NCBI GenBank assembly: GCA_015654495.1
Contig: JAATGW010000777.1
Coordinates: 1 to 18,730, forward strand
Source of the DNA: Chitinophagales bacterium
GTDB lineage: Bacteria > Bacteroidota > Bacteroidia > Chitinophagales > Chitinophagaceae
DNA: 18,730 nucleotides
Reading direction: 5' to 3'
Part shown: piece by piece, positions 1-6,851 of the stretch
How positions within the stretch are numbered: the first letter of the stretch is position 1
Layout of the letters: every line of letters begins with the position of its first letter
The notes under the pieces: generated by a model
Seen by the model: the letters and a program-made list of their open reading frames with translations, nothing else
The model's database searches: none
Told to the model about the DNA's origin: nothing
Made by a program: the position numbers and the translations under genes

Positions 1-608
1 CCAGGAGTGTTCAGCAACAAAGATTCAAAAGATAAATAGCTATTCGAAATGGCCGACGAAGATGAGGTGAAACTTACCGGTTCAATCGTATGACTGAACT
101 CTGTTGTAAAAGGTTTTACAATTGAATTGACAGGCGCCTTTTGACCAGCTGGATTTTCTTTTTTGATATCGCCTAACCCGCCAATCAGCTCAGATTTTGC
201 TGCGGCCAGTTCATTTTTGATGGAATTTGGGATACAAAGAAGGTATAAGGTATCGTTCACCATTTTCCTTTTCACATAATTATAATGCGCCCCGTTAAGA
301 TCAACCTCTCCGTCAAAACGCTCATATTCATTGTGATTTGCAGCGTACGGAAGGGGATAAGGAATTTTAATCTCGATAAGTTCATTCTCTGAAAACCCGC
401 CACCATCAAGGCGTTCAACGATTTGTGAAGACGCTTCGTTCTCAAGATAGTCAAAGAAAAAGCGGTAGCCACCTATGCATACAAGGTGAATCAGGAGGAG
501 TGTTATGGCTAATGATTTCTTCAAAAAAGCAGTTCGTTGGAAAACAAATATAAAGATTCGGATTAAAAACAGAAATTTTTCTGCCGACAATAAAGAAGAA
601 GTTCTCAT
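1..608 (-). CDS. Unrecognised membrane-anchored protein, 3' end cut by window edge
   Basis: An open frame on the minus strand runs from an ATG at 608-606 to the left edge without a stop, giving at least 202 residues with the C-terminus missing. The N-terminus holds two hydrophobic stretches (about residues 12-23 and 34-47), then a soluble region including IVERLDGGGFSENELIEIK, IPYPLPYAANHNEYERFDGE and a segment around NYVKRKMVNDTLYLLCIPNS. A Ser/Thr-rich stretch lies near residue 185. This suits a protein with an N-terminal anchor or signal and an extracytoplasmic domain. I recall similar short hypothetical proteins in Chitinophagaceae but cannot name a function. The start is uncertain: a TTG at 524-522 would give a conventional MKKSLAITLLLIHLVCIGGY leader. 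The frame is also open upstream to a stop at 788-786, with no ATG in that stretch. Confidence 0.6.
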   Translation of the reverse strand, partial: MRTSSLLSAEKFLFLIRIFIFVFQRTAFLKKSLAITLLLIHLVCIGGYRFFFDYLENEASSQIVERLDGGGFSENELIEIKIPYPLPYAANHNEYERFDGEVDLNGAHYNYVKRKMVNDTLYLLCIPNSIKNELAAAKSELIGGLGDIKKENPAGQKAPVNSIVKPFTTEFSHTIEPVSFTSSSSAISNSYLSFESLLLNTP

Positions 609-825
609 AAACAGGCTAAGCAGCACCAAATTAAAAGGTAATCGATTATTTAAAAGGGTACTGACCTTAGTTTTCTGAGCTGGCGACCCCGATTTCCGGC
701 CGTTATTTTTGAAGCTGCCTGCATTCTCCCGGACCAAACTAAAAGGGATTCCTGATCCATGATCTTGCTGCCAATATCTATAACTTCAGCAACGACTAAA
801 ATTTCACGAAAAAATCCAATTAATT
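609..825. other. Intergenic region between divergent genes
   Basis: This 217-bp stretch separates the leftward unknown gene from the rightward TRIC-type gene, so it should carry promoters for both. On the plus strand TATTTTTG at 704-711 matches the Bacteroidota -7 consensus TAnnTTTG, but I find no TTG at the usual distance upstream. On the minus strand only imperfect -7 boxes are visible (TTAATTTG, TTAGTTTG). I see no RNA gene and no clear terminator. Confidence 0.4.
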
Positions 826-1440
826 ATGCTTCATATTCTTTACATAATCGCAATCACTGCTGAGGCAATGACAGCTGCTCTTTCCGCTGGAAGGCGCAAT
901 ATGGACTGGGTAGGTGTGTGCATCATTGCCTGCGTAACTGCTCTCGGGGGAGGCACACTTCGCAATATCATTCTCGGGCACTATCCGATGACATGGATTG
1001 CTCACCCCGAATATCTGCTGGTTACCACCGGGGGCGCAATTGCTGCAGCATTGCTTGCTTCAATTATGAAAAAACTAAGGCTTATTTTTCTTTGGCTTGA
1101 TGCTTTAGGCCTGGTTGTATTTACTATTATCGGATGCCAGATAGCGATGGACCTGCATCTTCCGCTATTAATTGTTTTGCTAAGCGGAATTATTACAGGT
1201 TGTGGTGGTGGCGTTTTGCGCGATATTCTCTGTAACGATATTCCCCTCTTATTCAGGAAAGAAATTTATGCGACTGCCTCCTTATTTACAGGTCTCATTT
1301 ATATGGGTATTATCTACCTGGGTTATGGCATGCATGCAGCTTCAGTAATCGCGGCAGCAATTGGATTTATTCTGAGGCTACTCGCCATTAAATACAACTG
1401 GCAGATGCCGAAATTTGTATATCAGGAAGAACTTGAATAA
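826..1440 (+). CDS. Trimeric intracellular cation channel (TRIC/UPF0126) family protein
   Basis: This 204-residue polytopic inner-membrane protein belongs to the UPF0126 family, the prokaryotic homologues of TRIC monovalent-cation channels. The family is built from two inverted three-helix repeats plus a seventh helix. Both repeats carry their hallmark glycine motif: GGGTLRN at residues 41-47 and GCGGGVLRD at 125-133, where glycines kink the pore helices. Hydrophobic helices fill the rest, and a short charged tail (about 190-204) ends the protein. Length is normal for the family (about 200). The ATG at 826 gives a hydrophobic N-terminus without further trimming. It is divergent from the unknown gene on its left and convergent with the glycosylase gene on its right, so it is probably monocistronic. 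The ion carried in vivo is not known from sequence. Confidence 0.9.
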   Translation: MLHILYIIAITAEAMTAALSAGRRNMDWVGVCIIACVTALGGGTLRNIILGHYPMTWIAHPEYLLVTTGGAIAAALLASIMKKLRLIFLWLDALGLVVFTIIGCQIAMDLHLPLLIVLLSGIITGCGGGVLRDILCNDIPLLFRKEIYATASLFTGLIYMGIIYLGYGMHAASVIAAAIGFILRLLAIKYNWQMPKFVYQEELE

Positions 1441-1665
1441 GCAGAATGATCTAATGTTTATGTTCCCGAAGACGCTGGCTGAAAATGAATGTGGAGATGG
1501 TTTACAGAAAATTCAGTGTGTGTACCGGAAATCCCAATTACATCCAATATGCTGACCCCGACACGCATTAAAATTGCTTTGGTACAACGGACCGCGCGGT
1601 ACGGAAGCCCAAATTATTTTGATAATGATCAACAACTTTCCAGCGACTTTAATAGTTGCCGCAGA
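1441..1665. other. Convergent intergenic region with a 10-bp GC palindrome
   Basis: These 225 bp lie between two converging genes. The one visible structural element is the perfect palindrome ACCGCGCGGT at 1591-1600. I find no hairpin with a T-tract that would serve as an obvious terminator for either gene, and no convincing coding frame; the 62-codon plus-strand frame here has no recognisable features. Confidence 0.35.
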
Positions 1666-2397
1666 CTAATTATATAAACGCTGACAGTTGGAACAGAAAA
1701 AAGTACGCCTGTTGGTTTTACCCAGATGTTGTTTGATTATTGGAAGATTGCAGCGCAGACAGGTGTGTTTGGTGTGAGCAAGCCAGTGTTTTTTCAAAGT
1801 ATATTCCTTTTTCCATTTCAGGAATTCGAAGCTGTAAGTGCGTACATCACGAATCAACTCAGTCAGTTTTCGGGTTGGAATACTGCCAGTTTTGCTAAGC
1901 GGATGTATTTTAGTTCTGTATAAAACTTCATTTTTAATGATATTGCCCGATCCAGAAAAAATCTGTTGATCCAGCAGGGCGTCGCAGGCCAGCATTTCCG
2001 GTTGAGCCAGAAGTTTTTTCTTTGCCGCTTTTGGATCCCACAGGTCCGACATCACATCTGTTTCCCATTCATAAACTTCTTCGAGAGGCTCCTCTATCAG
2101 CTTAATAGAACAAGCGTAAAAGTTGATCACGCCTTTCTTAAAGTTAAGGCTAAGCCGGGCTGGGGTCTCCTTTTCTTCGTTAATCCGGTATGATCCAAAC
2201 AAAAGGAAATGTATCCGGATGGAAAAATGTTTAAAACAGATCAGAAAATGTTTACCCCAACTTTTAAACGCAACAATTTTCTGACCCGCTGCTCTCTGAA
2301 TATCTACTTTGCTGTTACCGGAAACGTTAAGCACAGTCTTTTGCTCAAAAGGTTTGAGGAGTTCTTTTAAGATGACAATCGAGGGACCTTCCGGCAT
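1666..2397 (-). CDS. Fpg/Nei-family DNA glycosylase (endonuclease VIII-like)
   Basis: A 243-residue base-excision repair enzyme of the formamidopyrimidine-glycosylase/endonuclease VIII family. These enzymes excise oxidised bases and cut the abasic site by beta/delta elimination. The N-terminus is MPEGPS, with the catalytic Pro2 nucleophile and Glu3 in place once Met1 is removed. SWGKH (46-50) places Lys49 at the conserved beta-hairpin lysine. The helix-two-turn-helix region is seen in LLDQQIFSGSGNIIKNE (141-157). A C-terminal zinc finger has Cys213, Cys216, Cys235 and Cys238, with the DNA-binding arginine in TNRRTFFC. Length is slightly below the usual 260-290. The sequence reads more Nei-like than MutM-like, but substrate range cannot be set, so no symbol is given. 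The ATG at 2397 is fixed by the invariant MPEG start. It stands alone and is unrelated to the oxidase cluster. Confidence 0.88.
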   Translation of the reverse strand: MPEGPSIVILKELLKPFEQKTVLNVSGNSKVDIQRAAGQKIVAFKSWGKHFLICFKHFSIRIHFLLFGSYRINEEKETPARLSLNFKKGVINFYACSIKLIEEPLEEVYEWETDVMSDLWDPKAAKKKLLAQPEMLACDALLDQQIFSGSGNIIKNEVLYRTKIHPLSKTGSIPTRKLTELIRDVRTYSFEFLKWKKEYTLKKHWLAHTKHTCLRCNLPIIKQHLGKTNRRTFFCSNCQRLYN

Positions 2398-2400
2398 GAG

Positions 2401-2429
2401 ATCTTTTTTTATACAGCATTAAAAAAGAT
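2401..2429 (-). repeat. A/T inverted repeat just upstream of the glycosylase start
   Basis: ATCTTTTTT at 2401-2409 is exactly complementary to AAAAAAGAT at 2421-2429, with an 11-nt loop. On the transcript it would form a nine-pair stem ending 3 nt before the ATG of the glycosylase gene. It could limit translation initiation or be an operator, or be a chance product of A/T-rich sequence. Confidence 0.4.
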
Positions 2430-2634
2430 GCCAGGCAATTCTATATCTAAAGCATCGCCGCATACAACCGGAAACAAATTCGATGGATCAAATGATAAGA
2501 GCTAATCAGCAATGCTGTATTTATTATTTGATGAAGTGAAAGCCAACAATTTTAGAAAAAGATAAACGTAATTGAATGAAAGATTGAAAAGCTAAGCCAG
2601 GTTTTACTTTCTACGTTTGACCCCTGAGCCAGAT

Positions 2635-2663
2635 CCAGGCAATGAAAGAATCTAATTACCTGG
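2635..2663 (-). terminator. Possible hairpin terminator after DUF420
   Basis: CCAGGCAAT (2635-2643) and ATTACCTGG (2655-2663) form a nine-pair stem on the minus-strand transcript with one G-U wobble and an 11-nt loop. It begins 20 nt beyond the DUF420 stop codon. There is no U-tract after it, so it is a weak candidate terminator or an mRNA 3' stabilising hairpin. Confidence 0.35.
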
Positions 2664-2683
2664 TCCCATTTTTAACATTTGCA

Positions 2684-3226
2684 CTATGTGTAAAAAGGAC
2701 TGATCATCAGATATACTATCACTCCCGTTACTGAAACGTAAAACCAAACCGGCCAGGTAATACGCGCAAGCCGGCGATGACCAGGCCACTCGGCAATAAG
2801 CGCACGATAGGAAGTAAATAAAATAAAAGGGAGAATAACAGCTGCAAGAAAAATATGTGTAATCAGTATGAAAAAATATACATACCGGATTGTACCGGTA
2901 CCGCCATAAACTGTATTGCCTGAAAGGAGATGATGACAGATATAGGAAATCAGAAAAATTACAGACAGGACAATAGACAACAGCATTATTCTCTTGTGCA
3001 ATCTGTATTTTCCCTGCTTAACGGCAAGCAGTGCAACCAGCAACAAAAATGCTACTATTGAATTTATAAACGCGTTTAGTTTCGCAAAAATGTGAATGTC
3101 AAAACCGAGATCGGCTTCGAGTTTAAACCGGCTTAAAAAAACCACTGCAGCAAATACAACAAAGGATACCGTATAAATTAAAGCTTTCGCTAACCGGTCA
3201 TTTTTTTTTATCGAGGGTGGGAGCAT
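2684..3226 (-). CDS. DUF420 membrane protein, probable oxidase assembly factor (CtaM/YozB-like)
   Basis: A 180-residue integral membrane protein of the DUF420 family. Five hydrophobic helices are visible at roughly 14-31, 47-69, 80-98, 115-139 and 157-176. Histidines recur in and near the helices (His45, His77, His98, His99, His124, His150), and the C-terminal ITWPVWFYVSVTGVIVYLMI segment is typical of the family. In Firmicutes a DUF420 protein (CtaM/YozB) is needed to make an active heme-copper oxidase, so a role in oxidase maturation is a reasonable inference. The gene follows the SCO gene by only 23 bp, supporting co-transcription. The ATG at 3226 was chosen because the preceding sequence belongs to the SCO tail and spacer. 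Biochemical activity is unknown. Confidence 0.82.
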   Translation of the reverse strand: MLPPSIKKNDRLAKALIYTVSFVVFAAVVFLSRFKLEADLGFDIHIFAKLNAFINSIVAFLLLVALLAVKQGKYRLHKRIMLLSIVLSVIFLISYICHHLLSGNTVYGGTGTIRYVYFFILITHIFLAAVILPFILFTSYRALIAEWPGHRRLARITWPVWFYVSVTGVIVYLMISPFYT

Positions 3227-3249
3227 CCATTCAGAATTTCAACAGTAAA

Positions 3250-3948
3250 TTATTTTCGAAAAAGATTTCGTTTCTTTTTCTTGTCTCTTTCCATATTGAG
3301 CAAAACAACATCTTTGATAACCTGATCGAGATTATTACTGTCAAGACCATTATACCAGCCACGCACAACCCTGTCTTTATCCAGCAGGAATAATTTTTCT
3401 GTATGAATAAATCCGGTATCAACTCCTTCCTCCTGCGCTACACTAGCTTTGAACTCATTCAGTGCAATATCATATATCTCTTTCTTTTCGCCTGTTAACA
3501 TAAACCAGGTATCATGATCGATCCCCTGTCTGTCGCCATATGCTTTGAGTCTTGGCGCAGAATCGCGGACAGGGTCGATGCTGAATGAAACAAATCTTAC
3601 TATCGTATCGGTTTTCCTGAATGCATCCTGCAAACGCTTCATATTCCTCGTCATGGTTGGGCAAATGGATGGGCAGGAAGTAAAGAAAAAATCTGCAATA
3701 ATAATTTTTCCGGGAAAGTCATCCAGACCGACTTTTTTTCCAAACTGGTTGGTGAGTTTGAAAGGTTTTACGCTATGCCACTGGGTATCATTTGCCTCGC
3801 GTCCATTTGTAGTTACAGTAAGTACCGTATCGTAAAAATAACGTTTAGGCATCGCTACTGCTCCCTTACTGAGGCTGTTCACAATCAAATAACTCGCGAG
3901 AGGTAAAACGACTGCTAACATTACTGCCACGAACTTTCTTTTCCTCAT
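3250..3948 (-). CDS. sco: SCO1/SenC-type copper chaperone for cytochrome oxidase CuA
   Basis: A 232-residue thioredoxin-fold protein of the SCO1/SenC/PrrC family, which binds copper and thiol-redox-tunes the CuA site of cytochrome oxidase subunit II. An N-terminal membrane anchor spans about residues 6-24. The copper motif CPSIC gives Cys92 and Cys96, and the third ligand is His182 in GFIHTEKLFLLD. The surrounding FFFTSCPSICPTMTRNMKRL and FVSFSIDPVRDS blocks are classic for the family. A basic tail (about 222-232) ends the protein. Length is normal. It lies 82 bp after ctaF but beyond an intrinsic terminator, and 23 bp before the DUF420 gene. The ATG at 3948 gives a complete anchor. I see no separate promoter between the terminator and this start. 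Confidence 0.93.
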   Translation of the reverse strand: MRKRKFVAVMLAVVLPLASYLIVNSLSKGAVAMPKRYFYDTVLTVTTNGREANDTQWHSVKPFKLTNQFGKKVGLDDFPGKIIIADFFFTSCPSICPTMTRNMKRLQDAFRKTDTIVRFVSFSIDPVRDSAPRLKAYGDRQGIDHDTWFMLTGEKKEIYDIALNEFKASVAQEEGVDTGFIHTEKLFLLDKDRVVRGWYNGLDSNNLDQVIKDVVLLNMERDKKKKRNLFRK

Positions 3949-3962
3949 AATCCGATTATTCT

Positions 3963-3996
3963 AAAAAAAAAACACCACCGCAAAGTTCCGGTGATG
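3963..3996 (-). terminator. Intrinsic terminator after ctaF
   Basis: On the minus-strand transcript CATCACCG pairs with CGGTGGTG (eight pairs, one wobble) around an 8-nt loop, immediately followed by ten T residues (complement of the A-run 3963-3972). It starts 34 nt after the ctaF stop codon. This is the best-formed rho-independent terminator in the window and probably ends, or partly attenuates, the act-cta transcript before sco. Confidence 0.8.
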
Positions 3997-4030
3997 TCAG
4001 TTAATATGCTGAATTATTTTACAGATAATT

Positions 4031-4474
4031 TTATTCCACACCACCTGGTTTCTTCCCCTCTGGTGCCGCCTGGTGTTTTTCAATATTTGGTTTGGAATGC
4101 CCGTCCGTATTGCGCAGATTTAGCCATGAACTGCCTTCCCAGATAAAAGCAGTTATAAACCATATAAAAAGCGCGAGCGGAACCACGATCGTCATAATCA
4201 GGTTCTTGATTTCATCGCCAAGATGCATAAATATCGATACGATATAGAATGCTTTTGCAAGCGATAAAATCACGATTACACCTTTTATGAAAAGAATTAA
4301 TGTATGGCTGGGATTCTCCCCCTTATGCATGAAGTAGATTACAAATCCAAGTGCCAGTTCAATGATCGTAATTACTGATAAAAGAATGGTTGTCCTGATA
4401 ATTCTCTTAACCGTATCATCGCCTCCTGGAGCGTGGTGGAATGTTATCTCAGTTGATTCTGATTGGTGATCCAT
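4031..4474 (-). CDS. ctaF: Cytochrome c oxidase subunit IV-type protein
   Basis: A small 147-residue membrane subunit of the oxidase, of the prokaryotic subunit IV (COX4_pro-like) family. Three hydrophobic helices are visible at about 26-48, 57-82 and 92-112, containing the conserved stretch VIVILSLAKAFYIVSIFMHL with a Lys and a His near the membrane interface. The N-terminus has a short His-bearing segment (FHHAPGGDD) and the C-terminus is polar and charged, presumably cytoplasmic. It starts 38 bp after the second subunit III gene and is the last gene before the terminator. In related oxidases this subunit stabilises the core rather than taking part in catalysis. Assignment rests on hydropathy, the conserved central block and position, not on a catalytic motif. 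Confidence 0.85.
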   Translation of the reverse strand: MDHQSESTEITFHHAPGGDDTVKRIIRTTILLSVITIIELALGFVIYFMHKGENPSHTLILFIKGVIVILSLAKAFYIVSIFMHLGDEIKNLIMTIVVPLALFIWFITAFIWEGSSWLNLRNTDGHSKPNIEKHQAAPEGKKPGGVE

Positions 4475-4512
4475 GTAGTTCCGAATTATTTATATTATAT
4501 TATTTATACTTA

Positions 4513-5259
4513 TCAGATCAGGTAAAAACAAAGGAATACGAATACCCATACCAGATCCACAAAATGCCAGTAAAGGCCTGCTTTCTCAATCATCTGGTAA
4601 TGCCCTTTGCGGTCAAAAACTCCGTTGACAGTCATGATCAGCATTACGATATTGATGACGACACCGGAGAAAACGTGAAAACCATGAAAGCCCGTAATTC
4701 CAAAAAAATATCCGCCAAAGGCAACCGGCCCTGTTGAGTATACCTGGTGGCCATCATGCATCACTCCCTTTATAGCAGGTCCCCAGGGATTCATTGAAAC
4801 AGTAGTACCAATTTCCTTTATCTGTCCATCGATCATCACTGCATGTTCACCGGTAATAAGGTGCGTCCATTCCCAAGCCTGACAGGCAAGAAAAGCAAAA
4901 CCTCCAAGTATGGTCCAGATCATCCATTTGATAACACCTTTTCTATCCATATGATGTCCTGCGTGTACCGCAAGTACCATTGTCACCGAACTGATGATGA
5001 GGATAAAAGTCATCAGACTCACAAATGCGAGCGGAAGATTTGCATGCCCTGCAAATGGAAACGCGTTAAACACATGGTTGGGATCAGGCCAGAAATTCTG
5101 ACTGAAACGAATTGTTCCGTACGAAATGAGAAAGGCGCCGAAAGTAAAAGTGTCACTCATCAGGAAATACCACATCATCAGTTTGCCATACTCCACGTTG
5201 AATGGACTCTTACCACCACTCCACCATTTAGTTTCCAATTGTGCCTGGGCTGTTGCCAT
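4513..5259 (-). CDS. ctaE: Cytochrome c oxidase subunit III, second copy
   Basis: A 248-residue heme-copper oxidase subunit III. Five helices are visible at about 25-47, 77-99, 111-131, 183-210 and 229-248. Family hallmarks are the helix with CQAWEWTHL, the TGFHGFHVFSGV helix (189-200) and the closing YWHFVDLVWVFVFLCFYLI segment. A roughly 50-residue polar loop (about 132-180) separates helices 3 and 4, which the first copy lacks at this length. Subunit III has no redox centre; it supports the D proton channel and catalytic lifetime of subunit I. It lies 33 bp after the shorter subunit III gene. Two adjacent divergent copies are a recurrent arrangement in Bacteroidota, and both probably sit in the same complex. 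Confidence 0.92.
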   Translation of the reverse strand: MATAQAQLETKWWSGGKSPFNVEYGKLMMWYFLMSDTFTFGAFLISYGTIRFSQNFWPDPNHVFNAFPFAGHANLPLAFVSLMTFILIISSVTMVLAVHAGHHMDRKGVIKWMIWTILGGFAFLACQAWEWTHLITGEHAVMIDGQIKEIGTTVSMNPWGPAIKGVMHDGHQVYSTGPVAFGGYFFGITGFHGFHVFSGVVINIVMLIMTVNGVFDRKGHYQMIEKAGLYWHFVDLVWVFVFLCFYLI

Positions 5260-5292
5260 GTTCTTATTAAAAGTTTAAATGTTCGACGACCT

Positions 5293-5868
5293 TTATTTCA
5301 TCCAGTTAAAAAACAAAAACAGATAGATCCAGAGTATATCTACAAAATGCCAGTAGGTGGATACAACTTCCACGGGTACAGAACTGTAATTCTTGCTTCG
5401 CGAACTCATAGCCCTGATGCCGATCACTGTTAGTGCAATCACTCCACCCAGCACATGCAATGCATGTAATCCAGCAATTGCCAGCAAAAATGAATAGGAT
5501 GCATTTGATCCGGCACCGATTAACCGGATATCCATTTTACTGAACTGCATAAAACCAATGAACTGCATGACCAGAAAAACAGCGCCAAGTATCGCTGTAA
5601 ATATGATCATTTGTTTATACCTCGGAATATTTCTATCCCGGAACGCTTTCAAAGCCAGCTGAACGGTTACACTGCTCAAAATAATCGCCAATGTAGAGAA
5701 CCAGAACAGCTTTGGAATTTCAATCATCTGCCAGTTAACCTGACTACGCTTAACAATATAAGCACTTGTTAATCCGGCAAACATCATTATGATACTTCCT
5801 ATGGCAACCCACATCAGAAATTTATGCGGATGTATTCTTTTTCTTTGCACACTCATCACTTCTGCCAT
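5293..5868 (-). CDS. ctaE: Cytochrome c oxidase subunit III, first copy
   Basis: A 191-residue subunit III-like membrane protein, shorter than the neighbouring copy. Helices are at about 18-38, 55-75, 87-108, 125-152 and 172-190. Recognisable family features are LHALHVLGG (134-142) and the final YWHFVDILWIYLFLFFNW. The first two helices of seven-helix subunit III proteins are missing, as in many bacterial five-helix forms. It has no cofactor ligands. It is packed between ctaB (31 bp upstream) and the second subunit III gene (33 bp downstream), so it is clearly co-transcribed. The ATG at 5868 is used; an internal Met5 would also be possible. Clear divergence from its partner suggests an old duplication with different positions in the complex rather than redundancy. 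Confidence 0.9.
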   Translation of the reverse strand: MAEVMSVQRKRIHPHKFLMWVAIGSIIMMFAGLTSAYIVKRSQVNWQMIEIPKLFWFSTLAIILSSVTVQLALKAFRDRNIPRYKQMIIFTAILGAVFLVMQFIGFMQFSKMDIRLIGAGSNASYSFLLAIAGLHALHVLGGVIALTVIGIRAMSSRSKNYSSVPVEVVSTYWHFVDILWIYLFLFFNWMK

Positions 5869-5899
5869 TGCTTGAATTCTTTACTCTGAATCTTTTTAC

Positions 5900-6793
5900 T
5901 TACCCTGCTTTATCTGACAATAATGCCAGCAAAACTACGGGCAGGTATATATAAGAACTGAACATTACTCTTCTTGCTGCCTTCACATTCATTTCACGGT
6001 ACAAACGGAAACACTGAAATGTCATTGCCAGATTCGCTATTGTTACAATTATCAGGCTCACCAATCCGCTCATGCCGGCAAAATAGGGCATGAGGCCGAT
6101 CGGAATTAAAATCACCGAATACAAAATTGCCTGTACCGCTGCATATCTTGTTGGCCCACCTTCAGACGGCAATAGCCTGAATCCCGCTTTACTATAGTCT
6201 CCATGCGCCACCCAGGCAATTGCCCAGAAATGAGGAAACTGCCAGAAAAACTGCAGGAAAAACAGAATCCATCCACCTGCTGTAAATGCTTCGGCACCAG
6301 CCACCCAGCCAATCAGGCAGGGTAATGCACCTGGTATTGCTCCAACAAGCACGGCAATGGAATGCACCTTTTTCAATGGTGTGTACACAAAGCCATAAAG
6401 GAACAGACTGAATGCAGATAAGCCTGCCGCCAGCCAGTTAAACCAGATTCCAATAACAGCAATGCCAATTACACCAGTAACAACTGCAAAAGTCCATGCT
6501 TCATCAACACTCATCCTGCCTGCAGCAACCGGGCGGGTTGCCGTACGCTTCATCATTGCATCCGTGTCCTTTTCAGTAGCCTGGTTTATTGCATTTGCTG
6601 ATCCGGTAATCAGTAGCCCACCAGCAAAAAGTAAAAGAACTGAAATAAAATCGAATGAGACTGCTGGTACCAGTAAATAAGATACCACACAAGAAAAAAC
6701 CACCGTGAAGCTGAGCGTGAATTTCGTTAACTGAAAATAATCCTTCAGCTTCGATGAAATTGCTGACCCCTGCTGCACTTCCTCAGTCTGCAT
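5900..6793 (-). CDS. ctaB: Protoheme IX farnesyltransferase (heme O synthase)
   Basis: A 297-residue UbiA-superfamily prenyltransferase that transfers a farnesyl group to heme B to make heme O, the precursor of the heme A used by the neighbouring oxidase. The first Asp-rich motif is NQATEKDTDAMMKRT (from residue 70), followed by the TRPVAAGRMS block. The second conserved motif is DYSKAGFRLLPSEGG (from residue 199). Several hydrophobic helices cover the rest. I start at the ATG at 6793; a TTG four codons upstream (6805) is possible but less likely. The gene lies between subunit I and subunit III genes, as is common. The partner heme A synthase (CtaA) is not in the window and must be encoded elsewhere for an aa3 enzyme. 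Confidence 0.93.
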   Translation of the reverse strand: MQTEEVQQGSAISSKLKDYFQLTKFTLSFTVVFSCVVSYLLVPAVSFDFISVLLLFAGGLLITGSANAINQATEKDTDAMMKRTATRPVAAGRMSVDEAWTFAVVTGVIGIAVIGIWFNWLAAGLSAFSLFLYGFVYTPLKKVHSIAVLVGAIPGALPCLIGWVAGAEAFTAGGWILFFLQFFWQFPHFWAIAWVAHGDYSKAGFRLLPSEGGPTRYAAVQAILYSVILIPIGLMPYFAGMSGLVSLIIVTIANLAMTFQCFRLYREMNVKAARRVMFSSYIYLPVVLLALLSDKAG

Positions 6794-6819
6794 CGCTTTT
6801 ATCAAAAAACTATTTTTGC

Positions 6820-6844
6820 TTCCGGCTGTGCTTCACAACCGGAA
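6820..6844 (-). other. Intercistronic hairpin between ctaD and ctaB
   Basis: TTCCGGCTGTG (6820-6830) and CACAACCGGAA (6834-6844) form an 11-pair stem with a 3-nt loop. The single non-Watson-Crick position is a G-U wobble on the minus-strand transcript. It begins 7 nt after the ctaD stop. No T-tract follows directly on the minus strand (a T6 run starts 10 nt later), so it is more likely an mRNA processing or stability element, or an attenuator, than a full terminator. Confidence 0.45.
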
Positions 6845-6851
6845 AGATTTT

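Larger units (their letters stand above)
2398..2683. other. Intergenic region between DUF420 and glycosylase genes
   Basis: This 286-bp stretch lies downstream of the DUF420 gene and upstream of the glycosylase gene, both on the minus strand. It contains a hairpin next to DUF420 and an A/T inverted repeat next to the glycosylase start, listed separately. I searched for the TAnnTTTG -7 element on the minus strand and found no good match, so the glycosylase promoter is not identified. No open frame of interest is visible. Confidence 0.4.

Noticed and set aside
1591..1600. ACCGCGCGGT palindrome as an operator or terminator
   Set aside because: It lies between convergent genes, has no loop or T-tract, and a lone 10-bp palindrome can occur by chance.
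1489..1677. 62-codon plus-strand frame between the TRIC-type and glycosylase genes
   Set aside because: No recognisable features or homology-like patterns, and it overlaps the end of the glycosylase gene on the other strand.
2431..2643. Repeated CCAGGCAAT at 2431-2439 and 2635-2643
   Set aside because: Only nine bases and two copies, with no further flanking similarity; likely chance.
4843..5433. 196-codon plus-strand frame opposite the subunit III genes
   Set aside because: It is antisense to well-supported coding sequence, and its Cys/His/Lys-rich composition reflects the reverse complement of membrane-protein codons.
6794..6805. Upstream TTG start for ctaB
   Set aside because: It adds only four residues and uses a rare start, while an ATG lies at 6793 with a normal family N-terminus.
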